Shown here: piece by piece, positions 1 through 4,416 of the stretch
How positions within the stretch are numbered: the first letter of the stretch is position 1
Layout of the letters: every line of letters begins with the position of its first letter
NCBI GenBank assembly: GCA_964388835.1
Contig: CAYMBZ010000071.1
Coordinates: 1 to 7,133, forward strand
Reading direction: 5' to 3'
DNA: 7,133 bases
DNA from: UBA1738 sp964388835
GTDB taxonomy: Bacteria; Bacillota; Clostridia; UBA1381
Notes under the pieces: generated by a model
The model's database searches: none
Told to the model about the DNA's origin: nothing
Seen by the model: the letters and a program-made list of their open reading frames with translations, nothing else
Made by a program: the position numbers and the translations under genes

Positions 1-577
1 ACATCTTATTGATACCCCGATTGATTACGACTCCCTCATCAGCATCGGCTCCATGATGGGTTCGGGCGGGCTTATTGTTATGGATGAGGACAACTGTATG
101 GTTGACATCGCTAAATTCTTCCTTGAATTTACGGTTGATGAATCCTGCGGTAAGTGTACACCGTGCCGTATCGGTACAAAGAGACTTTTGGAACTGCTTA
201 CCAAGGTTACAGAAGGAAAGGGCACAATGGAGGATATTGATAAGATGGAAGAATTGTGCTATTCTATCAAAGCATCTTCACTTTGCGGTTTGGGTCAATC
301 TGCTCCTAACCCGGTGCTCTCAACTCTTAAGTATTTCAGAGATGAATACATTGCGCACGTTAAGGACAAGAAATGTCCGGCAGGTGTCTGTAAGGCGCTT
401 GCACAGTACAAGATTGACCCGGATAAGTGTAAGGGTTGCAGCCTTTGTGCAAGACAGTGTCCGGCTAATGCAATTTCCGGCGAAATCAAATCTCCGTTCG
501 TTATCGATCAGGAAAAATGTATTAAGTGCGGCGCTTGTCAATCTGCATGTAAGTTCGGCGCTATTTATAAGGCGTAA
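1..577 (+). CDS. hndC: HndC/NuoF-like NADH-binding iron-sulfur subunit of [FeFe]-hydrogenase, 3' part only
   Basis: The reading frame enters from the left edge (first full codon at base 2), and 191 C-terminal residues are visible. The flavin- and NAD-binding part lies outside the window. The visible part starts in the conserved NuoF region (SMMGSGGLIVMDEDNC). It then has the N3-type [4Fe-4S] motif ESCGKCTPCRIG, with Cys at visible residues 49, 52 and 55 and the fourth Cys at 95 in SSLCGLG. The last 60 or so residues are a 2x[4Fe-4S] ferredoxin domain (CKGCSLCARQCP, then CIKCGACQSACK). This C-terminal ferredoxin extension is typical of HndC/HydB subunits of soluble NAD(P)-linked hydrogenases, whereas respiratory NuoF usually lacks it. 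By family, FMN takes electrons from NAD(P)H and the clusters pass them to the catalytic subunit. The hydrogenase gene 23 bases downstream supports this role and argues against complex I. The exact electron partners (NADH, NADPH, ferredoxin) cannot be read here. Confidence 0.93.
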   Translation, partial: HLIDTPIDYDSLISIGSMMGSGGLIVMDEDNCMVDIAKFFLEFTVDESCGKCTPCRIGTKRLLELLTKVTEGKGTMEDIDKMEELCYSIKASSLCGLGQSAPNPVLSTLKYFRDEYIAHVKDKKCPAGVCKALAQYKIDPDKCKGCSLCARQCPANAISGEIKSPFVIDQEKCIKCGACQSACKFGAIYKA

Positions 578-582
578 TCTTT

Positions 583-590
583 AGAAAGGA
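583..590 (+). promoter_or_regulatory. Ribosome binding site of the hydrogenase gene
   Basis: AGAAAGGA lies 10 bases before the ATG at 601, inside the 23-base gap after the upstream stop codon. It supports that start. No promoter fits in so short a gap, so the two genes are inferred to be cotranscribed. Confidence 0.75.
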
Positions 591-600
591 TATTGATAAT

Positions 601-2334
601 ATGGTTAACTTGAAAATAAACGGTCAAGCCATCAGTGTTCCGGAAGGTACAACCATTCTGGAGGCTGCACAGGCTAACGGAATAGACATTCCTACTCTTT
701 GTTATTTAAAGGATGCATCTGTAACAGGCTCATGCAGAATGTGTGTTGTAGAAATCGTCGGCGCAAGAGCATTGCAAGCGGCTTGCGTGTATCCTGTTGC
801 GGAGGGTATAGAGGTTCTCACTCACTCTCCCAAGGTTAAAAAGGCAAGAAAGAATACGCTGGAGCTTATTCTTTCAAATCATGACAGAAAGTGTCTCACC
901 TGTTCCAGAAATCAGAAGTGTGAGCTTCAAAAGCTTTGCGATGAGCTCGGAGTAGAGGGCATTGCTTATGAAGGAGTAATGAACAAGTACGATATCGATG
1001 AATCGGGAACATCTATCGTGAGAGATAATAACAAATGCGTTCTCTGCCGCAGATGTGTAAATGTCTGTAAGAATGTTCAGACAGTAGGCGTTATCGATGC
1101 ACAGGAAAGAGGATTTGCAACAAAGATTGGCTGTGCGTTTGAAGCACCTTTGGGCGAAACAGCGTGTGTAAACTGCGGTCAGTGTATCGCGGCGTGTCCT
1201 ACAGGCGCCCTGCGTGAGAGATATGCTACAGATGATGTATTTGACGCGATTGCGGATCCGGATAAATACGTTGTTGTTCAGACAGCACCGGCTGTACGTG
1301 CTGCTTTGGGCGAAGAATTCGGCTTTGAAATGGGAATGCCCGTAACCGGTAAAATGGTTGCTGCACTGCGCAGAATGGGATTTGATAAGGTTTTTGATAC
1401 AGATACCGGTGCTGACCTCACCATAATGGAAGAGGGCAACGAGCTTTTGGAAAGAATCAAAAACGGCGGCACATTGCCGATGATTACATCATGCTCACCG
1501 GGTTGGATTAAGTTCTGTGAACATAATTATCCGGAGTTTATCGATAATCTTTCCAGCTGTAAGTCACCGCACCAGATGTTCGGCGCGGTTATAAAGAGTT
1601 ATTTTGCGGAAAAGAACAACATTGACCCGAAAAAGATTTATGTTGTGTCCGTAATGCCTTGCGTAGCCAAAAAGTTTGAAAACAGCCGTCCGGAAATGGA
1701 AAGCGGCGGTCTGCGTGATGTTGACGCGGTTATTACCACAAGAGAACTTGCAAAGATGATAAAAGAATCGGGACTTATTTTCGATAAGCTTCCGGACGAA
1801 ATGTTTGATAAGCCGTTCGGCGAGGCATCGGGTGCAGGTCACATTTTCGGTGCAACCGGCGGAGTTATGGAGGCGGCACTCAGAACGGTATATGAAATTC
1901 TTGAGAATAAACCTCTTGAAAATCTTGATTTTGAAGCTGTACGCGGTACAGAGGGAATAAAGGAAGCAACGGTAAAAATGGGCGGAATGGACGTAAATGT
2001 TGCAATTGTTCACGGTCTCGGAAACGCAAGAAAGCTTCTTAATGCCGTAAAGGCGGGCGAGAAGAACTATCACTTCATTGAAGTAATGGCATGCCCGGGC
2101 GGATGTGTAACCGGCGGCGGTCAGCCGATTTGCTCAGCAAAGACATGGATGAATGTTGACGTTAAGGCAGAAAGAGCAAAGGCGCTTTACGCAGAGGATA
2201 AGAATGCGACGGTAAGACAATCGCACAAAAATCCGGATATGGATATATTGTATAAGGAATATTTCAAAAAGCCGGGATCACACAAGGCGCACGAATTACT
2301 CCACACGCATTATACGACGCGTCCAAAATTCTAA
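601..2334 (+). CDS. hndD: [FeFe]-hydrogenase catalytic subunit, HndD type (577 aa)
   Basis: A complete cytosolic hydrogenase reducing protons with electrons from the HndC-type partner. Cofactor sites occur in the modular (M3) order. An N-terminal [2Fe-2S] domain has Cys 34, 45, 48 and 62. A His-ligated [4Fe-4S] site has His 94 and Cys 98, 101 and 107. Two ferredoxin clusters follow (CVLCRRCVNVC at 146-156, CVNCGQCIAAC at 189-199). The H-cluster domain has L1 TSCSPGW (296-302), L2 MPCVAKKFE (352-360) and L3 EVMACPGGCVTGGGQP (494-509). The C-terminus (HKAHELLHTHY) is the small-subunit-like tail. Length and spacing match Clostridium pasteurianum CpI (574 aa), with matching residues offset by one. 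L1 carries Ser299 where CpI has the cluster ligand Cys300, while the proton-transfer Cys (298) is kept. It lacks the extra C-terminal cluster domain of Thermotoga HydA, so the Hnd name fits better. The H-cluster maturases HydE, HydF and HydG are not in the window. Confidence 0.96.
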   Translation: MVNLKINGQAISVPEGTTILEAAQANGIDIPTLCYLKDASVTGSCRMCVVEIVGARALQAACVYPVAEGIEVLTHSPKVKKARKNTLELILSNHDRKCLTCSRNQKCELQKLCDELGVEGIAYEGVMNKYDIDESGTSIVRDNNKCVLCRRCVNVCKNVQTVGVIDAQERGFATKIGCAFEAPLGETACVNCGQCIAACPTGALRERYATDDVFDAIADPDKYVVVQTAPAVRAALGEEFGFEMGMPVTGKMVAALRRMGFDKVFDTDTGADLTIMEEGNELLERIKNGGTLPMITSCSPGWIKFCEHNYPEFIDNLSSCKSPHQMFGAVIKSYFAEKNNIDPKKIYVVSVMPCVAKKFENSRPEMESGGLRDVDAVITTRELAKMIKESGLIFDKLPDEMFDKPFGEASGAGHIFGATGGVMEAALRTVYEILENKPLENLDFEAVRGTEGIKEATVKMGGMDVNVAIVHGLGNARKLLNAVKAGEKNYHFIEVMACPGGCVTGGGQPICSAKTWMNVDVKAERAKALYAEDKNATVRQSHKNPDMDILYKEYFKKPGSHKAHELLHTHYTTRPKF

Positions 2335-2365
2335 TCTTTTGGGATGTAAAAAAGTTCGGATCACA

Positions 2366-2395
2366 AAAAAGGCGGGGGAGAACTTCCGCCTTTTT
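2366..2395 (+). terminator. Intrinsic terminator after the hydrogenase genes
   Basis: AAAAAGGCGG (2366-2375) pairs perfectly with CCGCCTTTTT (2386-2395). The stem extends inward through two G-U pairs and one G-C pair to an AGAA tetraloop. The T run forms the 3' side of the stem. It starts 31 bases after the hydrogenase stop and, because of the A run on the left arm, may work in both directions. Confidence 0.9.
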
Positions 2396-2408
2396 GGCTA
2401 CGAACAAA

Positions 2409-2508
2409 TCTTACCTTTGCATTTAGTAAATCCAAAAAATGTATTGAAAAAATCTTATCGGTAATGTACAATGTATTTTGTCGGACAAGTCCGATGTTAA
2501 AGGTAAGA
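2409..2508. repeat. Perfect 10-bp inverted repeat bracketing the small-ORF promoter
   Basis: TCTTACCTTT (2409-2418) is the exact reverse complement of AAAGGTAAGA (2499-2508), with 80 bases between. The arms lie on either side of the promoter at 2444-2472, and the right arm is in the transcribed leader. A paired operator or remnants of element ends are both possible; the sequence does not decide. Confidence 0.4.
2444..2472 (+). promoter_or_regulatory. Sigma-A promoter of the small hydrophobic ORF
   Basis: The -35 box TTGAAA (2444-2449) and the -10 box TACAAT (2467-2472) are separated by exactly 17 bases. Transcription would start near 2479, giving a leader of about 90 bases that opens with a short hairpin (TCGGA/TCCGA at 2481-2494). 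The 8-mer AATGTATT occurs at both 2438-2445 and 2470-2477, next to the two boxes. Confidence 0.65.
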
Positions 2509-2517
2509 CTTGAACAA

Positions 2518-2570
2518 GCATAAAAGCTGGGCGGTTATGCCATCATCTCTTGAGAATGAGGTGATAGCTT
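2518..2570 (+). promoter_or_regulatory. Structured leader hiding the Shine-Dalgarno of the small ORF
   Basis: Two adjacent hairpins can form. GCATAA (2518-2523) pairs with TTATGC (2535-2540). ATCATCTC (2542-2549) pairs with GAGGTGAT (2558-2565), using seven Watson-Crick pairs and one G-U pair. The second right arm is the Shine-Dalgarno of the ORF starting at 2571, so the site would be masked in the folded RNA. AAGCT (2524-2528) can alternatively pair with AGCTT (2566-2570). Sequestering of the ribosome site is a known trait of type I toxin mRNAs such as fst; its operation here is inferred. Confidence 0.55.
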
Positions 2571-2666
2571 ATGGGAAATGAATACATAATTTGCTTTATG
2601 ATTATTCTTTTACTTTTTTATAGAAAAAATAACACGCCCCGTGCTAAAGAGTGCGTGTTATCTTAA
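2571..2666 (+). CDS. Small hydrophobic membrane peptide, candidate type I toxin (31 aa)
   Basis: The ATG at 2571 follows the strong Shine-Dalgarno GAGGTGAT with a spacing of 5-6 bases. The 31-residue product has a short polar N-terminus (MGNEY), a hydrophobic stretch of about 12 residues (IICFMIILLLFY, residues 6-17), a basic stop-transfer segment (RKNN) and a polar tail ending CVLS. One membrane-crossing helix with a charged tail is the usual plan of Fst, TxpA and BsrG type toxins, but no specific family is recognised. It has its own near-consensus promoter, a structured leader and a convergent antisense promoter. The last 12 or so codons also encode the terminator hairpin of the antisense RNA. 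Toxicity is inferred from this architecture. Alternatives are a harmless small membrane protein, or a regulatory RNA that only happens to contain an ORF. Confidence 0.6.
   Translation: MGNEYIICFMIILLLFYRKNNTPRAKECVLS
2624..2660 (-). terminator. Terminator of the antisense RNA, inside the end of the small ORF
   Basis: On the - strand TAACACGC (2660-2653) pairs perfectly with GCGTGTTA (2637-2630) and is followed at once by TTTTTT (2629-2624). In the + direction no T run follows the stem, so the signal is directional. It lies 3' of the antisense promoter at 2716-2744. Confidence 0.7.
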
Positions 2667-2709
2667 CACAAACATTTTTGCATAATCGTTTGAAATCTTG
2701 CTTTTTTCT
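2624..2709 (-). ncRNA. Candidate antisense (antitoxin) RNA, about 85 nt
   Basis: Its limits are set by a near-perfect promoter at 2716-2744 (start near 2709) and the U-tailed terminator at 2660-2624. The RNA is fully complementary to the last 14 or so codons of the small ORF and to about 43 bases of its 3' untranslated region. No convincing ORF lies in it. The convergent, 3'-overlapping arrangement matches type I antitoxins such as RatA (against txpA) and SR4 (against bsrG). The antisense also carries UUAUGC, complementary to GCATAA at 2518-2523 in the toxin leader, but six bases may be chance. Function is inferred; ends are approximate. Confidence 0.55.
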
Positions 2710-2715
2710 ATTGCC

Positions 2716-2744
2716 AGTATATATCTTAATTTCGAATTTGTCAA
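2716..2744 (-). promoter_or_regulatory. Near-consensus sigma-A promoter of the antisense RNA
   Basis: Read on the - strand, the -35 box is TTGACA (2744-2739), a perfect consensus. The -10 box is TATACT (2721-2716), and the spacer is exactly 17 bases. It is the strongest promoter in the window and points only into the 3' end of the small ORF. A palindrome CCGCTTGCGG (2745-2754) abuts the -35 box. Confidence 0.75.
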
Positions 2745-2780
2745 CCGCTTGCGGGAAAGTTAATAAAATTCTTCAAAATA

Positions 2781-2812
2781 AATCTCCCTCTATCGTGAAA
2801 CAGAGGGAGATT
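2781..2812 (-). terminator. Likely terminator of the sigma/anti-sigma operon
   Basis: AATCTCCCTCT (2781-2791) and AGAGGGAGATT (2802-2812) form a perfect 11-bp stem with a 10-base loop. It lies 51 bases past the anti-sigma stop codon. In the - direction the stem is followed by a T-rich stretch (TATTTTG), while the + side continues with CTGCGCAGG, so it most probably ends the - strand operon. The U tract is moderate. Confidence 0.65.
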
Positions 2813-2862
2813 CTGCGCAGGAGAAGTCTTTAGAGGAAAGAGACTTTTGCACGTAAGATGGG

Positions 2863-3762
2863 TTATTTCAAAATGTTCGATATAATTTTGATTGGTATTA
2901 CGAATTCCGGGCATCCTTGAGCACCTGCCGCAACCTCGTATTTGTCAAAGCAAATTACGATTTCGCCGTCTTCATTTATAAAGAAGTTCTGTTCCGGTTT
3001 AATTTTTTCAAAATGCTCAAAGTCTGCAAAAGCCTCTTCGCCGTCTATCATATAATATCCGGTGCCGTCCGCATTTTGCTTCTTCATTTCCGACAGAATG
3101 TAATCGCTTATCGGCGTTACGTAATCCGCGTCGGATTTAAAGAGGGATGGCAAGGTTATAAGCGTACCGCTTTTTTTGTCTATGTTGTAGAAACTGTGTT
3201 TTGTGGAAGAAGAGCCGGCGGTAGTCAGAATATAAGTGTCGATTGCAAGCACATCTTCATTATCGGTTCGGACGGTATAATTCGCTTCAAGACCGAGATG
3301 TATTGTATCTTCACCGAATTCCGACTTAAGCTCCTTGATATCCTCTTCAAATGCGGATATAACCATATCGGCATTTTCTTTAAAGTCGCTGTTAAGCCTG
3401 TTTTCCAGTTCTTTGTCCAAAAGCCCCTCTATTTGCGGAGTAACAACGTTTGCATCATAGCCGTTTTCGTGAAGCTCGAACCGACCGAGGGTGACAATTT
3501 TCACCGCTCTGCCGAGAACCGGAACGTCGCTGACCGCATACGCAAGATTTGGGGCGCAGTTAAACACTGCGGTAAAAGCAACTGCTGCGCCTGCCGCGGT
3601 ACACGCCGTTCTTTTTAAAATAAGTGATGATTTGCTGTTTTTCCTCATTTTTATGTCCTCCCTTTCGTTAAGTATATCGGAAATGTTAAAAGGAGTTTTG
3701 ACGGTTTGACGCATTGTTTCGGCATGAGCTTTAATTTTTGTGTAAAATTCCTTGATTTCCAT
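2863..3762 (-). CDS. RsiV-like membrane-anchored anti-sigma factor, DUF3298 type (299 aa)
   Basis: Probable partner of the ECF sigma factor encoded 2 bases upstream. Residues 1-50 are a polar, basic cytoplasmic part that would hold the sigma factor. Residues 52-70 form one hydrophobic membrane segment. Just after it comes a signal-peptidase-like site AYA|V (residues 74-77) and the segment DVPVLGRAVKIVT (79-91), like the membrane-proximal part of RsiV. The rest is extracytoplasmic and resembles DUF4163/DUF3298, ending in YEVAAGAQGCPEFVIP (275-290). B. subtilis RsiV (about 285 aa) binds lysozyme and is then cut by signal peptidase and RasP, freeing SigV. A similar role is inferred here from domain order; the ligand is unknown. 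The ATG is preceded by GGAAGGAGA, which overlaps the last codons of the sigma gene, so the two are probably translationally coupled. A general DUF3298 envelope protein with no anti-sigma role is less likely given the neighbour. Confidence 0.78.
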   Translation of the reverse strand: MEIKEFYTKIKAHAETMRQTVKTPFNISDILNEREDIKMRKNSKSSLILKRTACTAAGAAVAFTAVFNCAPNLAYAVSDVPVLGRAVKIVTLGRFELHENGYDANVVTPQIEGLLDKELENRLNSDFKENADMVISAFEEDIKELKSEFGEDTIHLGLEANYTVRTDNEDVLAIDTYILTTAGSSSTKHSFYNIDKKSGTLITLPSLFKSDADYVTPISDYILSEMKKQNADGTGYYMIDGEEAFADFEHFEKIKPEQNFFINEDGEIVICFDKYEVAAGAQGCPEFVIPIKIISNILK

Positions 3763-3764
3763 AG

Positions 3765-4229
3765 TTACATATCTCCTTCCAAAAGAAATTTCAACTCGTA
3801 AAGAGCGATTTTTGTGCGGTATTTAACCGTAGAGATCGGTAATTTAAGTGCTTTTGCCATTTCGCTGTAGGTCATATTATTGTAGAATTTGAGCGTGATA
3901 TATACCGAGGAGGGCGGATTCATTTTGCAGAGTGCGTCCATTATTTCCATATCGTCGGTGGAAACGGTGTAAAAAACATTAAGATTATCGGTAAGCTCTT
4001 CAGTGATATGTTTGCTTTTTAAAAAGTTTTTACATTTATTTATGACAATTCGCGTAAGCCATGTTTTAAAATATTGCATATTCTTAAGTGTGTCAAAAGC
4101 TTTGTATGCGGAAAGCGCCGCATCTTGAAGAACATCTTTCGCATCTTCGGTATTGTGCAGATATGCGGAGGCAATCAAAAACAGTGCGTTTTCATGCTTC
4201 TTGTATTCATCTTCAAATAACTGCCGCAT
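3765..4229 (-). CDS. ECF-family RNA polymerase sigma factor, SigV-like (154 aa)
   Basis: Redirects RNA polymerase to a stress regulon when freed from its anti-sigma partner. Region 2 spans about residues 10-73 and includes NTEDAKDVLQDAALSAYKAF and the WLTRIVINKCKNFLKSK helix used in -10 recognition. Region 4 spans about 95-150, with a helix-turn-helix at 119-141 (MTYSEMAKALKLPISTVKYR). There is no region 1 or 3, and the length is normal for ECF factors. I chose the ATG at 4229 because AAAGGAG lies 8 bases before it (4244-4238). The frame stays open upstream to another ATG at 4295, but that one has no ribosome site and would add 22 unconserved-looking residues. Pairing with an RsiV-like protein suggests the SigV (ECF30) group. 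No convincing ECF-type promoter (AAC at -35 with CGTC at -10) was seen upstream, so autoregulation is unproven. No target genes are in the window. Confidence 0.88.
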   Translation of the reverse strand: MRQLFEDEYKKHENALFLIASAYLHNTEDAKDVLQDAALSAYKAFDTLKNMQYFKTWLTRIVINKCKNFLKSKHITEELTDNLNVFYTVSTDDMEIMDALCKMNPPSSVYITLKFYNNMTYSEMAKALKLPISTVKYRTKIALYELKFLLEGDM

Positions 4230-4247
4230 TAAAACAACTCCTTTGTC

Positions 4248-4262
4248 TGTAAGACTCTTACA
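4248..4262 (-). promoter_or_regulatory. Perfect palindrome just upstream of the sigma gene, candidate operator
   Basis: TGTAAGA-C-TCTTACA is a 7-bp perfect inverted repeat with a 1-base centre, lying 3 bases beyond the ribosome site of the sigma gene. On the - strand an AT-rich TGTCTAATATA element (4272-4262), possibly the -10 region, runs into it. The position suits a repressor operator near the transcription start. No binding protein can be named. Confidence 0.4.
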
Positions 4263-4343
4263 TATATTAGACAATTTAAAAAGGGAAAAAGACAAAAGAA
4301 TGTAAAAAAATCATCCGTTTTAAATATTTTTGCCCTTACCCAA

Positions 4344-4377
4344 AAAGGTGCTGTAAAAGTTCTTTTACAGCACCTTT
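4344..4377 (-). terminator. Strong intrinsic terminator after gpmI, possibly bidirectional
   Basis: AAAGGTGCTGTAAAAG (4344-4359) is fully complementary to CTTTTACAGCACCTTT (4362-4377), a 16-bp stem. On the - strand it ends in CCTTTTT, 40 bases after the gpmI stop codon. It separates the glycolytic cluster from the sigma operon on the same strand. The + side is also T-rich. Confidence 0.85.
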
Positions 4378-4416
4378 CTTATATGACAGCAAGTCTTGCA
4401 TGCGACTTCGGTTTTA

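Noticed and set aside
1564..2073. A 169-codon open frame on the - strand inside the hydrogenase gene
   Set aside because: It is opposite the H-cluster domain, whose motifs are intact on the + strand; no start signal.
2651..2833. A 60-codon + strand frame (GTG start) with a hydrophobic middle, overlapping the end of the small ORF
   Set aside because: No Shine-Dalgarno before the GTG, which sits inside the terminator stem; the frame crosses the antisense promoter and another hairpin. The 31-aa ORF has far better start signals.
2824..2846. AAGTCT/AGACTT inverted repeat near the anti-sigma stop codon
   Set aside because: Only 6 bp with an 11-base loop and no T run on either strand; too weak to call next to the better hairpin at 2781-2812.
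2335..2862. CRISPR array, tRNA or transposon in the long gap
   Set aside because: No regularly spaced repeats, no cloverleaf and no transposase frame; the hairpins there are single and fit terminators or leader structure.
2917..3618. A 233-codon open frame on the + strand, antisense to the anti-sigma gene
   Set aside because: No ribosome site and no recognisable motif; the - strand frame has a ribosome site, membrane segment and family features.
4230..4295. Longer N-terminus for the sigma factor from the ATG at 4295
   Set aside because: No ribosome site there, whereas AAAGGAG is 8 bases before the ATG at 4229, and the extra residues would be translated from the palindrome region.
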